Counted from the stretch's first letter, positions 46,046-59,239 are shown. The stretch is DNA of 64,000 bases from Ceratotherium simum simum (GCF_000283155.1 NW_004454173.1:4689971-4753970); one strand, 5' to 3'. Made by a program: numbers and translations. The notes: a model not told the origin generated them from the letters alone.

Positions 46046-48820
46046 CCCTGTTCTCTCTGCTTAGGTGCTTTCTGAGCCAGAAGGAAAATAATACTTGTTA
46101 CACATTCTCCCAAAACACATATTTGTTCATCATGTCACTTAACTTACAACCTCAAATTTCCTAATGTACTCAAAATCCACATGTTAAAAAAGGAAAATTT
46201 GGTTTTTGACAAACTATTATAGCATCATAAATTATTATTTAATGGCTGGCATTCTATCACTTTCTAAAAATACGACCTGGCAAATATAAATCCTTCTCAC
46301 AGCAAGCAGCCCTCAGCTAAGAAAATTAGTTTTATTAACCAAAAAATCATTCTTTGAATTGATGGCTGTGTAGATGACCTTTGGCCTACTGTAATATAGC
46401 AATGTATCTACCACAGTAAAAATGCCAGAGTAAGACAGGTCCCACAGAAGGCAATAAAGGAGCAACATTCCAAAGACAAACGCACTTGAGACACATGACA
46501 GCCATGGGAGGGGAGTAATCGGTTATAAGATGACAGTGTTTTGGCAGCCTCAGTTACTTTAACTGACAGGACAAATAAAACTAATATAAATTATTTTCTT
46601 AAGGAGCAAGTCAGAAGAGTTACAAATATAAATCAAAGTTAGTTTTGGACTTTGACTTAAGTCTGCTGGGTATCCCTCCATTTTCAACTCCCTGGGCTCG
46701 GCATTTCCCTGTTACAAACATTAAAACCTTTCTTGTTCTTCTACTAATTTTTCTTTGGTTATTTGATTTAATCTGGGTTTTATTCTGCCGTTAATCCTCT
46801 CAGACTTATTTTTCCCTTCCGATATTCTCTTTGAGGCATGTCCTCAACTGGGTGTGCTCATGGTTAAGTGCAAATCCCCTGTGAATTTTGTGAGGAATAT
46901 AGAGTGCAGTCCATTAAAAGCCATTGTTGTTTCAAATGCAGCCTGTTCTAAAGAGATTGCGAGATAGTCTAACTTGTGGACTTTCTAAATTTGGACTCTA
47001 AAATGCTAACACGACTTACTTTTAAAATGCCTATAGGTGCTTTCAGAATGGCAGAAATGAAATACGTTCACATTTATTCTGTGAATAGAAATAAGAAACC
47101 AAAAAAATAAACCACCAAAATAAATACCCTCCTCCTGATGATAATTCTTCACCTAGCATATCACTATGTGAATTGGGATGAGCAGAATCCACTTTATTTG
47201 CTGGTCAAAGACAAGGGCATTGGGATTCTTGCTGAAGAACAGGACATAAATCCAGGGGCTTTTGAAGTCTTTAGTGGCTTACTGTTCAAAACTTTGCTTC
47301 CTCGAGATGAAGGTTCAAACACAATTTAGGTCAAAGGTTAAAGAAGTCTGCCACTTCAGTGGACAGATAAGGGTTTTGAAGGTTGCAGCTGAGGCTCGGT
47401 GGCTGGGCCAGGCAGGGAAGATAGGGGATAGAGGGGACCCAGCTCCATGCTCGGTTATCTGCCTCTGGTTTCCATAAGAACTAATGTTCATTAAATTTCT
47501 CTCCCTTAATAAAGAATAAAAATTCACAACCACCAAAAAAGTAAATCCTACCTTTGTTCTGGCAAACTAGGTCAGCCGCCTCTGTTCCTGCTGTCAGTTT
47601 TCTGCAGCGTGGTCTTCACAATGCGTCACAGGTATTTATGAAACTGTGCTTGATTCAACTTTTCCTTTTTCCCCCTCTGAAGGCTCCAGTGTCTCTTAGA
47701 GAGAGATTGAGTTGGCGGGTGTGTCCTGAAGACTCCTCAGTGAGGACAGCAGATCCGAGGTCCACCTTTGCTCCAGCTTGATTTGGAACCGAAGCATCAC
47801 AACCACATGCGCTGCGTGCAGAGATGCCACCGCCGTGTGAAAGCAGCTGAGCAGCATGGACACTTGCTTTTTTTACAACCCATTTTAATGCGATTGGAGT
47901 CAGTGCTATAAATTTCACTAAATCTGCCTTTTAAAAAAGAAAGTCATTCACATTTTCCTCAGACTTCTGGTTTCTCCCCAGACTCATCAATATTGCCGTT
48001 TAGGACTTCTGTGTTAATTGTAAAGCTAAGATAAGGGTTTTCTTATATAAGCGGTAAGACAATAGCACTCTTTGGATACAGTTCTGAGGCATCAAAGAAG
48101 AGTAACACAGCCTATAGATGTCAGTGCAAATATAGAAAGTAAATCTCCCCCACACAAGCAGACGAGGTGGCGTTCGTGATTTCCTCCACGTGCATGGCCT
48201 CAGAAATGGAGAAAAGGCTTCCCAGGGCAAGATTTGTGTAGAGGAGGACTCAGTAATCAGTACAAAAGATGATTTCACGTGTGTGGTCCCGTTGCTAGAG
48301 CCAGGGAATAAGAGCTAGGAATGCCTGGGTCTTGTGATGCAACTACTGCCAATTCTCTGTGCGCTCGGGCCTTACTTATTCTCCACCTCTATATTTCCTG
48401 ACTGCAGATGAGGACGACTCAGCCATCAGGCCGTGCAATAAACCTGCAGGAGGGTTATGTTTTCCCTCCACATTAGCTGCATCTCAGAAATACCTCTGTT
48501 TATACCCTTCCTGTTAGCATAGGTAGAAAACAGTGCAGGGCATGGCCAGGCATGGAGTTGGCACCCCAGAGGGAGCAGATGTTCTCCAGGTTACACAGCT
48601 GTGACCCCAGCTCCCCACTTCTCTTCTCATGTGTCCCCAAAGCTTTCTTGAGCTGTGTTAGAAAGAAGTGCTGCCATTGGCTAGAAAACGTTCTATCATT
48701 AAAGAAAAAGTCTCATGTCCAACCACAGATAAGTCCATTCGAGAGGAAATTAAAGAACAGGGACAGGAAGGAGAGCCTTGCATTTTATTACCTGCGCTTA
48801 GACATACTCTAAGAAGGCCT
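46046..48820. other. Long repeat-poor unique stretch (about 2.8 kb)
   Basis: No transposon family recognised. AT-rich with scattered TAATTA-like cores, no credible exon. Together with the flanking windows it is a candidate for conserved noncoding DNA. Confidence 0.45.
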
Positions 48821-48821
48821 A

Positions 48822-48977
48822 GAGCAGGGCTTCCCGAGCACATGGAGCATCTGGACATGGTGTTACATGCAGACTTGATTAACTGAGCCTGGAGGGGCCC
48901 TAAGGTTCAGCATTTCTAGCAAGGTCCCAGATGATGTGATGTTGTGGGTCTCTGGACCACACTTTGAGTAGCAAAGC
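48822..48977 (+). mobile_element. MER5A-like hAT-Charlie element
   Basis: Starts 'gcagggcttcccgagcac', contains 'acttgattaactgagcctgg' and 'gttcagcatttctagcaagg' and ends 'tctctggaccacactttgag'. This is MER5A order with hAT-like termini; about 155 bp and noncoding. Confidence 0.85.
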
Positions 48978-49119
48978 AAAGAAGCAGTGTAATTTGTGGC
49001 TCAAATCCCTGTACCAACAATTGTCATCACAAGCAACAGTTATTTAATCTAACTAAGCTTCAATTTTTTTCTTCTGGAAAATGAGGCCATTATATGTATT
49101 AACTAAGAAAGTATTTGGA

Positions 49120-49870
49120 AATCCAGATGAGATGATGAGGGCCTGAAAGAAGGCGATAGTATAGAGGTGGACATAAGGACATATGCTCCTGAGACATGAA
49201 GGAGGTCGAATAGATGAATTGACTGAGTGTGGAAAGGGAGGTAGAGGAAAGAGTCAGGGGTGGTCCCCAGACTGCGGGAGTGGGCGGCCAGGGGGACGTG
49301 GTGGCTCTCACTGAGTCCAGAAGGAGCACGTGGTGAGTGAGAAGAGGGTCATGTTGGGGAGAAATGGAGAGTACAATTTCAGCACATTGAGTTGGGGATC
49401 TGGGCCAGAGCTACACATTTGAGGGAGCTCACTGTGAGAGACCATGTGGAGTGACAAGAGAGAAGTCAGGACAGAACCCTGGCAAACACTCATGTTCAGG
49501 GAGTGAGTGGCAGAAGAATCTACAAAAGAGAAAGAAGTGTCAGAAAGTAGAAAGACAACCAGGAAAGCATGGTTCCTGCTCTGGGAGGTTGGGATTGCCA
49601 AAGACGAGGTGGTTAGGAAAGGAAGCATGTTCGGGAGAGAAGATAGTACCATACTGGACACACTGATCTGGGATGTGGAACAAGGAAGCTCAAGTTTGGA
49701 AATACAAGGTAAACTCACCAGCAGAACTAGGCAGACCTTTGGGAGACCGCAGCGTTTGGATGCAGCCATGAAACACCAGAGGGGTGAGGGGACAGCAACT
49801 AGGAAGTGTCTGGGGAAGAGGAGCCAGGAAGTGTATACAGAGGGGCTCAGAGACAGGCGGGGCAGCTAGA
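49120..49870 (-). mobile_element. L2 LINE ORF2 fragment, minus orientation
   Basis: 'gatgagatgatgagggcctg', 'gacatgaaggaggtcgaata', 'cacattgagttggggatctg' and 'cagaaccctggcaaacactc' follow reversed L2. The 153-codon minus-strand frame at 49308-49769 lies entirely within this repeat and is not a host gene. Confidence 0.7.
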
Positions 49871-50425
49871 ACACGGGGATGCACAAAGGCCAGTTTCATA
49901 GTCAATTTTCATTTTTACAATATGGCAGTTAGAAAAGCCAAAAGAAAACTTCCTCCATGAAAAAAATCTAAAAATCTTTTAATACAATATCGTAAGTATT
50001 AGAGGTTGAAAACAGTGGAAATTTGGAGGAGACCTTTAAATCTACATCTATAACAACAACCCCACTAATTGAAAAGTTCAATAAAGCAGCTCTTTTGTAA
50101 GCAAAATGGCAAATAACTGATCTGTATACATTTTGACAGAATAGGTCAAACTGCCTGATGATTTAAAGTCCATGTGTGCCCGAGACCTTAGTTATGCTCC
50201 TTTTGGTACAGAGTTTTTGGGTCTCCTTTCCGCATTAGCTCTGATGACAAACCTTAGGTAACAGCCTCTGTTCCTCTTTTAATTTTATTTGCTCGTGCAG
50301 TGACCAGAAAGTCAACATCAGTCCCCAGATCTAGAAATAGTCAAGTAAAAATTCTAATATGATGCAGGACACAGTACTGGGGTCAAAGTGAACAGCAAGA
50401 CTTGGGAATACGACCTTATTGCCTT
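49871..50425. other. Unique sequence, nothing recognised
   Basis: No repeat or exon recognised. Confidence 0.4.
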
Positions 50426-50429
50426 CATT

Positions 50430-50505
50430 TGACATCCCAGCCTTTAGCTGACCCAGGGCCCAGCCCACAGGGGCCCTTCACAAATGTTTCTTGAATGAAA
50501 TGCAA
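50430..50505 (+). mobile_element. L2 3' terminal scrap
   Basis: 'agcccacaggggcccttcac' followed by 'aaatgtttcttgaatgaaat' resembles the L2 terminus. Confidence 0.5.
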
Positions 50506-50529
50506 CATAAAATATTGCAGTTAACAAGC

Positions 50530-50830
50530 TCTCCTCAAATCCCACTACTTCAGAGGGCTTTTCCCGATGAATCCCACTCTCAGAAGGCACTTTGTACTCC
50601 TGGATTTCTATATAAGCTTTTAATCTTGCCATCTTGCAATTATTATTATTCACGTGTTGTTTTTAATTCTCTTATTAATTTGTGTGTGTGTGTATGCGCG
50701 TGTGCACGTGTGCTTTACGTCTTCAATTGACTACAGGTCCCTTGAGTCAGATCCTCTATTTCCCTCTGTTTTGAGTTCCCAAGGGCCTCATACAGGTCTG
50801 GGCACAGTGGATGCTTAAAACTACTTGTTG
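50530..50830 (+). mobile_element. L2 LINE 3' end with TG microsatellite
   Basis: Includes 'ctacaggtcccttgagtcag' and 'ggtctgggcacagtggatgc', with a TG/CG alternating run at 50681-50712 within it. Confidence 0.65.
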
Positions 50831-51497
50831 GTGAAATCTTTCTCCTCTGCCTGGACTGCACTGTCAAATATTTTAATCGCTGCCAATAATTCTTTTGCCC
50901 TTAGTGTGTATGCCTTTTTACTTCACAGAAAAATGAAAAATTAGAAATATTTGGATGCTAAGATTTTGTAATAGAATGAATTTCTAAAAGAATCAAGACT
51001 TGATTCTTCTCTAGAAGTCTATAGAGACTTCACTTTTTGCCAGCAAACTTCCACAGGCACGTAAAGGCTAACGTCAGATAGATTGCATGTCACACCCAGC
51101 TGGGCTCTCACATCAAGCACACACTGCACGTTAACTCTGTGGATCATGGGGAAAACCATGGGCCTGTCTCACACGCAAACAAATATATTATGGGAAAGAC
51201 AAAGTAACAATCATGCGAACTAAATGGATTCCTTATGATTTACTAGAAAGTGGACATTTCACTGATGATTGTTCATTTCAGTAAGATCCTTTTTGGAAAC
51301 AGAAAGTTTTCCAAGTTAGAGAAGAATCAGTTCTTCTATTAGATGCAACTATTAAAAAGGACTCGGTGCTCCCTGTTCCTATTTAGAGAAATACATACAT
51401 CAAAAGGAAATCTCTGTTTTCACTGTGATAACCGTAATTAGAGTCTTCATGTAATTCTATAATTAAAATATATGTCTTTTATTGGCTTAGCATAAAA
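50831..51497. other. Unique sequence, nothing recognised
   Basis: No repeat or exon recognised. Confidence 0.4.
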
Positions 51498-51640
51498 TTC
51501 ACTCATTCATTCAACAAATATTTATCAAGCACCTACTGTATGTCAGGCCGTTATTTACGTGGTGAGGATACAGGAGAAGGGGAAACAAAGTCCCTGTCCC
51601 CGGCGACCACACTCTAGTTTAATGAAATAACACTAGAACA
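51498..51640 (-). mobile_element. L2 LINE 3' end, minus orientation
   Basis: 'tcattcattcaacaaatatt', 'caagcacctactgtatgtca' and 'aagtccctgtccccggcgac' are a clear reversed L2 terminus. Confidence 0.8.
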
Positions 51641-51822
51641 ATGGCATTATATTTTTAAACTAAAAGAAATTGCGAAGGGGTTAATATTTTTCTGGACAAT
51701 AGCTATTTAAAATTAAGAATAACACTATGGTAAATTGAGGACATAATTGCCATTTTATATAAAAATTTTAAAATATCTTCTGATGCAGTATTTTAAGCCC
51801 ACCGAATAGTAAACACATAAAA
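51641..51822. other. Unique AT-rich sequence
   Basis: Nothing recognised before the L1 target site. Confidence 0.35.
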
Positions 51823-51840
51823 GAACCACTACCTATTCTT

Positions 51841-52387
51841 TTTTTTTTTTAATTTTTTGTTTATTGCAGTAACATTGGTTTATAACATTGTATAAATTTC
51901 AGGTGTACATCATTATACTTCTATTTCTGCATAGATTACATCATGTTCACCACCAAAATACTAATTACAACCCATCACCACACACATGTGCCGAATTATC
52001 CCTTTTGCCCTCCTCCCTCCCCCCTTCCCCTCTGGTAACCACCAATCCAATCTCTGTCTCTATGTGTTTGTTTATTGTTGTTATTATCTACTACTTAATG
52101 AAGGAAATCATATGGTATGTGACGTTCTCCCTCTGACTTATTTCATTTTGCATAATGCCCTCAATGTCCATCCATGTTGTCACAAATGGCTGGATTTCAT
52201 CGTTTCTTATGGCTGAGTAGTATTCCATTGTGTATATATACCACATCTTCTTTATCCATTCGTCCCTTCATGGGCACTTAGGTTGCTTCCAAGTCTTGGC
52301 TATTGTGAATAACGCTGCAATGAACACAGGGGTGCATGTATCTTTACGCATTGGTGTTTTCAAGTTCTTTGGATAAATACCCAGCAG
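51841..52387 (-). mobile_element. 5'-truncated equine-type L1 with 18-bp target-site duplication
   Basis: 547-bp minus-strand L1 3' end: T run, 3' UTR nearly the same as the copy at 18.85 kb ('ttgcagtaacattggtttat', 'cacacacatgtgccgaatta'), then the last part of ORF2 ('ggctgagtagtattccattg'). Perfect 18-base copies of 'gaaccactacctattctt' lie at 51823-51840 and 52388-52405, followed by AAAT, fitting an L1 endonuclease cut at TT/AA on the opposite strand. The clean duplication and shared 3' end suggest a fairly recent insertion. Confidence 0.96.
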
Positions 52388-52405
52388 GAACCACTACCTA
52401 TTCTT

Positions 52406-53970
52406 AAATAAGGGGCCTGTTGAGCCTCTTAGGAAATGCACATTTTCCTCATTTGTAGGCTTTTGTGACAGATTACCTGGGGTCTTCTATAGAATACAGC
52501 CTGATTACAAACCAGCTTAATTAAAATAGAATCTTTTCTAAGATTAATAACAAAGAATTTCCTTCAAAACTTCTATGACCTGTCAAAAACGAGTTTTGAT
52601 CCAGGCCTACTAGTTTTATCTATGAAGCTACTGGGATGAACAAAGTCTTCCGGCGCGAAGCACTTAACTCTAGCTCCACACAGATAGCTGTGTTTTCAGA
52701 AGAAGGCCATTTGAGTGATGGAGTCTTTTGGCCTACCTGTTGACCTTATTTTTCTGTTTCCCCAAGCTGTTCATGTTGAGGTTATTGTAACAAAGCTCAG
52801 CTATTGAAAACCTGAAGCTACGCATCACAGCACGTGCTGGTTGTATGACATGGTTATTATTTTTCTTTCTGTTGGTTGTATGGTATGTTCTCATGGTGGC
52901 ACATGAGTAACTATATATATATTAGTTTTTAAGGTGTGTGAGTTGGGTCAAAGATAGACGATAGTGCTAGCTTCGTCTGTGGCTGTAAGCTTATTAGAAC
53001 CGAAGGAGGCCCTAGTACCTTTGAGAATGATGGCCCAGAGAAAGTTTTCCTGGTGAAAGACTTTAATTCAAAGCTCACTTATTAATAGGACTATTAATTG
53101 GTTTGTCTCCTTCTTCTGTTACAAACAAGAAAAGAAGAGTTACCTTATGGGAATGCCAATGTTGTAAACTTAGTCTCTTCATCATTCTCTTGTAATTCAC
53201 CCTTTTTGAGAGACTAGATTCTTTAGAGACATCATTTATTCTGCTGTAAGAATATCCAACTTGTTGATTCCTATGAGGAGAGAAAAACCAACTCTATTGT
53301 TTGTTGATATTACTTAACACAGGAGCAGTTAGCCCAGAAAAAAATACTTAATTTATTTTTAACCTTTGCTTAAAAATATCTTTTAGAAACAGTTTGCCTC
53401 AGGTTAAAGCATCGAATATTAGAAAATCTACTTGGTTAGTATTTTTGAGGTCTGCTACTTTGTCACTTTTTTCCCATTAGAGACTTTGGCTTTCCCGTTG
53501 GTTCCTGATTAAAATTCCTTGGATTGCCTCAAAGTGCAATCCCTTAGACAAATTTAGTTGCCTTTAAAAAAAGCCAGCAATAGAAAGCCCCGTAGGAAAA
53601 CGAGCAGTATTCTAGAGAGCAGCATCCCTGGAAAGACAGTTTTGTTAGTGGAAACACATTAGTCTTTCACAAACTAAGCAACGATGATATTTACAGAGCA
53701 GTTTATAAAAGGTCAAACACACGTCCTCTGCCAAGGAGCGATGCGTCTCTGTGCAGAAGGGGAAGCAGGTTTTTCAAACGGGGATCCATGAGCATGTTTT
53801 CAAGATTTCGAGACTTTTAGGATATTTAAAATATTTTTAATTGCTTTGTTTCAATAAGAAAATAAATATTTACACATTCAAACTTTTAGCAGTTATAAAG
53901 ACAGACCTTTTCTTTGAAATTATAATTCTCATTTGAAAGACATTAAATTAGAATAAGATCCCAATTTTTA
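52406..53970. other. Repeat-poor unique stretch
   Basis: No repeat family or exon recognised; AT-rich. Confidence 0.45.
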
Positions 53971-53972
53971 AG

Positions 53973-54082
53973 TCAGTGCTTCCCAAAGTGGACTCCACCG
54001 ATGTATTGTGAAGTGTGTGAAGATTATTCTACCCTTTTAAAGCGGGTCCGGGCATGATTCAAGTTTGAGAACCGGCGCTCTG
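53973..54082. mobile_element. Short hAT-like element, family uncertain
   Basis: Starts 'cagtgcttcccaaagtgg' and ends 'aagtttgagaaccggcgctc', resembling the inverted ends of MER5/MER58-type hAT elements, about 110 bp. Confidence 0.45.
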
Positions 54083-54116
54083 TGGCGGGCACAGCTCCAC
54101 GCTGCAGAAGGGGCCC

Positions 54117-54137
54117 GCGGAGGTAGAGGGCGCCACC
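54117..54137 (+). promoter_or_regulatory. Weak CTCF-like motif in a GC patch
   Basis: 'ggaggtagagggcgccac' matches the AGRKGGC half of the CTCF core well, but the CCA part poorly. The surrounding 54055-54140 is CpG-rich. Confidence 0.2.
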
Positions 54138-54139
54138 GC

Positions 54140-57100
54140 GAGGCTCTCATTTCAACGCTTGTCATTTCAATTGCGGTGGGTTAGAGATCACAGGAAGCGG
54201 TGCTATCTGCTGAAGAGACATCAGACAGTGGAGTAAAAAGGGTAATCCATTTATTTTTAGAGAAGTTTTCCACCCAGAGATCATACACGCTGCAGATCAC
54301 AGAAACACATGCAAGCATGAAATTTAATTTTTAGGAACTCTTTCCTGGGGCTTCCATAGAAAGCAACAGTGAAAGGAAAATGATAATCGTGACAAGGCAA
54401 TTACAGCAAGGTTTGGGGGAAATGAAAAACTTCGAAAACACGTAGTTTAAAAAATTTTTTTTAATTGAGAAAATCATGCTAGCTGTATTATTTTAGTTCA
54501 AAAGAGCTAAATTAACATCGCAGAAACACACTCTTCAGACTTCAAAACAGTCAAGAAAGAATGATGCACGAGTTTTTCCCATGAGGTGATTTTTTCCCCC
54601 CTAGTGATTCAGAATCTATAAATGTGATAAATATTGACTTACTAGGCTTCCAACAGATGGAATGAAACATGTAGGAAAACAAAGCAATACCTTTGTGCTT
54701 TTGGCATGAAATGAGTGAGAGATTAAGCTGAGGCCTCCCTAGATTATTAAGAAGAAACAAAGTGGATAATATTAGTGTTTATGCGCAACTGCATGTCATT
54801 TTCAGCAAATAAATATGGCAAATTAAAAAAAGAAATTCAACTGTTATTTTTTTCCAGGGTGGTAACTCCCTTTCCTTTAATTTTCCATTTTTAAAAAATA
54901 TTCCTGTAAAACAATGATAAAAAAGTTTATATTCTCTTTAAGTTTCCTGACAACCCTTTCAATTGCATGTTTTCAACCAAACGCTCGGTGAACATTTGTC
55001 TCAAAAGAGAATTAAGATTTGGCGTGTCGAACAGTGCTAAGACAGAATAGCAGTCCAGCGACTTACTGAAATTCCCTGGTTTATAGTAAATACCGCCAAC
55101 AGAGGATGGACTTTTTGAAACTCACGCTCAAATCTTCCTTGGTGGCAAAAGACACAATGCAATGGAAATTCAAAGTGTAAAAGAACTATTTAATAACTAT
55201 GACATGATATTGTCACACTGACACATGAGTGACTCTTCCTCAATTAAAAAAATCTTTGGAAAGAAATTTTAGCTGAAGTAGGGGCCAAAATGGCAATTTA
55301 TCCCTGGAAGTATTAGATGAAACAATATATGAAGAAAATGTGAAAGTTCATTTAGCAATGTTTTGGTTTTGAATACACATATATAATATATCTTTTATAT
55401 ATATATATATATATGTATATATTAAACAAAGATTGCTACCTTTGTTGCATTGATAGAATGCTCTCTAGGTCCAGTGGAAAGAAGGGAGGCTCAAGGAACT
55501 AAATTCTTACACTTCAGGTTTTCCAACCTGTCATCACTGCAACAAAATAATTTGTCAAATTGTCAAAATTTACAGTCCTCCCAGACATGGGCCATTTTGA
55601 CTGAGGTTGTGCCTTCACACGGTGCTCATGTCACTCCCGGAACTGTAAACATGACGGCTGAGGTGACAGCCTGGCTACAAATCCGTCTGGCAGCTTCATT
55701 AGATTTCTCTCGCCTGCCGGGTTAAACTGCATTTAAGACCCACTTTTATTTTTTCAAGGCTTTTGTTTAAAGTAAAAGGTCATGTTTTCAAGCAAATGAT
55801 CCGCTGCTCCTCCGGTCCAGCACCATAATACAGTTACATTATTACTAGTGTTACCCCAAGGAGGGAGTCTGCTGCCCAGCCCCCCCCCCCACCCTGCCAA
55901 TAGCCAATAGCTTGCTCACTGGGGAGATGGATTGTTTATTTATTTGCAGTAGAACCTAGTGAGGGGGCCTGGCTGAGGAACATTCAAGTGGTTGTTTAAT
56001 AACAAAATCCTAACCGGCTCATAATGGGAAAATTGGGTTCAATAGGTAGGACACACTTGCAGTTTGGACATCTTTCATTCAAAATTTTAGCAGTGGCTTT
56101 TTTCTTTAAGTGGACACCATTTCATAAACCTCCATGTTTTATGACTGTCCATTTTTTTAAAAATCACCTTTCCCAGAGTATGGGTTATTGCATCAAGAAA
56201 ATATAGTAGAAACACATGCCACACTTTAAACAATATTTGCTAAGTTTTTACTGTAATGTTTTGAGACGCTGATAGTATGTATAAAACAGAGCAGGCCTGC
56301 ACTCATGAGCCCCTACCTTGGCCATTCAAACCAAACACGGAGATGGAGGAGCTCGCTTACTCTTCCCTGTGGTTTTCCATTGGTGCGCACAGCAAATGCA
56401 GAAGGACCATCTGAGAGAGAAACCATTGCCGAGTGTTTCAACTTCGTGGGCGACCACTGAAGGCTGTTCCCCACACCCTTCGCAGCAGGCCCGGGAGGAG
56501 GATTCTGAAAGCGAGAGACTGGGGACGCAGGGAAATCTCTGCTTCAACAGGAGAGAGGAAGAAACTGTGTCTGTTTGCAGCCCTGTGTTTGCCTTTGTTT
56601 CACATGGTTTACATTGTTCATAATGCCTGCCTTTATTTCACAGTGTATTTTCCATGTCTCAGCGTGAGACCAAGTCCTTTGTCATGAAGGTGGTGAAAGA
56701 AGCCAGGTCAGGGAGCGTCTACACAGGCGTGGGATTGACACTGGGAAGGAAAGTCTTATTTCCTAGTGCTGATATTTTTCATTAGTTAGTTATAGAATTT
56801 TGAGCTTTTATCTGTTATTAAACTCTATGCCAAATTGATTTTTGGATTAGATTTCATTTTTTTTTTTTTACATTTTCAATTATAATTAAATCCTCCATAA
56901 TCATCAAGGGTTGAGTAGAACTGGTGCTGGCAAACTCCTACTGAGCATCAGTAACTCAGTGTGAAGAGAATTAGTGAACCATGTGAAAGAAATCGTATTG
57001 CCTTTTCATTTTCATTTCAATGAGATTCAATTTATAATAAATAAATTTGCATATTGATACAGCAAATAAAATCCAAAAATTGAAAAAAAAACCCACACAC

Positions 57101-57690
57101 ACATTTTCACTTACTTGGAATGTGAACAACTTCCAGTTCTTCAAGAATATTTCGAGGCTATCTGTGCCACACAGCCCAGGTTCTGGAAACGCGCTCTTGT
57201 CAACCTATTCATGGGCAACGTCGCTCCCACTGAGGTGTGGGGTTTACACATGAGCACTGGTCAGAAAAGAGAATCGAGATTTTAAAACTGAAATTAGTGA
57301 CTTTTTCAATTTTTATTTCTCTAACTTTCTAATACTGAAAATTAAAACAGAAGAAACCTCGTTATAGAAAATAAAATTTAGGTAATGTTATCAAACCATT
57401 ACTTAACCTTAATATAAATAAGTTTAAATACAACTAGTTTTAAATGATTCTGGCACCTAGAATTTAGATTAATAATGAAAATACCTTTTGAAAGGTACAG
57501 AATTCCAAATATATTTACCTGCTTGCAAATTCCATTAATTAAAAAATTAGAGTTTACCATTAAGCTCTTTTTTTAAATTGCCATAAAAAAGTATATTAAC
57601 ATATGCTCTAACTCAGGATCACTTGAGATGTTACATGAGTACATCTCTATGAGTTTTATACAGCACAAACTTCAAAGAAATTTTAAACTT
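54140..57690. other. Long repeat-poor stretch (about 3.5 kb)
   Basis: No transposon recognised except simple tracts (AT run 55375-55422, C run 55881-55890, T run 56859-56870). No credible exon; the largest frame (56318-56623, plus, 101 codons) is featureless. Confidence 0.45.
55375..55422. repeat. (AT)n tract
   Basis: Imperfect ATATAT repeat of about 45 bases. Confidence 0.85.
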
Positions 57691-57694
57691 TAAA

Positions 57695-57790
57695 ATGGAT
57701 TTCAAGCACCTAGGTAAGGAAATGTATATGTAAAGTGCCTTGTACCTGGTAAGTGTTTAGCAAATGTTGGTTGTTATTTAGTTATTAGTT
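57695..57790 (+). mobile_element. MIR SINE 3' fragment
   Basis: 'gtaaagtgccttgtacctgg' and 'taagtgtttagcaaatgttg' match the MIR tail. Confidence 0.6.
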
Positions 57791-59235
57791 TCTAGATAAA
57801 TATTTGACTCTAGTGATCAAAGTAACTGATATTCTACAACTTCTATTCCTGATCCTATATTTCAATAAAATAAGCCAATTATTACTTATGGAAAGGAAAC
57901 AAATCAATAAATAAAAGCAAAAATTTCAAAATGTTTTCAGCTATCAAAACCTTCTTAAACTTAAGTTAATTGATACTGCAGAATTTTAGGTGCAAAATTT
58001 CCCCAAAATAATAATGCCAGATTGGCAGGGAGAAGAGAAGATATTTTTACTCTGAAAATAAGAATCTTTCCATTTGAAAATCTCTACCAAGTGGGTCTGA
58101 ATCCAAATAACTTGCAATCTGCTCCATTCATTAGTCATGTAAGCTCTAAATATGTTCTTGAAAAAAGTATATTAATATTGACGGACATATTTGGCAGAGC
58201 AATCTCAGCTATATACAAAAGCCATTTTAAACAGCCTCTTTAATAAGGTAGGAGATGAAAAATACTAGCACACAAGAGTATGTGTTTAATTAGGAGGTAC
58301 ACTGTACTTAAGAATGTTCTAATGAATAATAAATGATGTTTTATTTCCTGTGTCTGAGACACAAAGCCAAATAATCAAGAATCAAAGCAACTCAAAGTAT
58401 TAGGTAACAATCAGTAAATTTGGGCAAGATCCTTTTTCCCTCTCAAGTTTAATTGACTCATTGTTCGCAGGAACTATAAACCACGGGGTTAGTGGCAGTG
58501 CAGAAGTTTACTTCCATAAAGGAAGATTAACATATTCTGGAACTTTACACTAATCCTTGTTTTGAGTTAACTCAAGCAGATTGGATTAGTAATTCTTACC
58601 TACCACCCACTAGAAGGGACCCCAGCTTCTTTTCTTTGACAACCAGTGGTATTGTACACCTTCTGTGCATTATCTCCCACTGAAAACACTCTCAGGAAAG
58701 AAATTGCGTTAAGGGAAAAAGAAACTGTTTTACATGAGGGGGGCAAGAGACAGGGCCTCTCCCAGCTGAACCCAGTGGTTTCTCTATTATCGGCTCGGTG
58801 CACGTTTGGTTAATTCAGGCAGTGGTGGGGTATTCTGAGAAGTTCATTAAACATCTCCTCGTCACTGAATTGGCTTTTCTCTGCTCCCCATCTGGGAGGG
58901 CTGCTGCAGAAGGGCAACAGGAAAGCCTTCCCCTCACGACCCTGCTAGAACTATTTCCATATCATTTGTTTGCTTGTATTCCCTCGACCCTCAGATATGA
59001 ACCAAAAAAAGTAACTGAACAATTCTCTAGGGGAGTGATTATTTACCCCTGCTCTTCTAACTACGTTGGATTTATATACCTATTGATGTGCAGTCTTTAC
59101 AGAAAGAACACCAACAAAATCAAGTTCTGCCAAACCCTACAGAAAGATGCCCTTGTCCTGTGGGTTCAGATGTCATCGGCCTGTGTTTGCTACCAAGTGC
59201 CTGAAGAATTTCCATTTATGAATAAATACCTCAAA
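57791..59235. other. Unique sequence with one longer open frame
   Basis: No repeat recognised. A plus-strand frame of 171 codons (58798-59313) opens at GTG, not ATG. Its last 24 codons run into the L1MA repeat, and it has no recognisable domain, so it is probably chance. Confidence 0.45.
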
Positions 59236-59239
59236 ATCT

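Noticed and set aside
49308..49769. 153-codon minus-strand frame
   Set aside because: It lies wholly inside a reversed L2 fragment.
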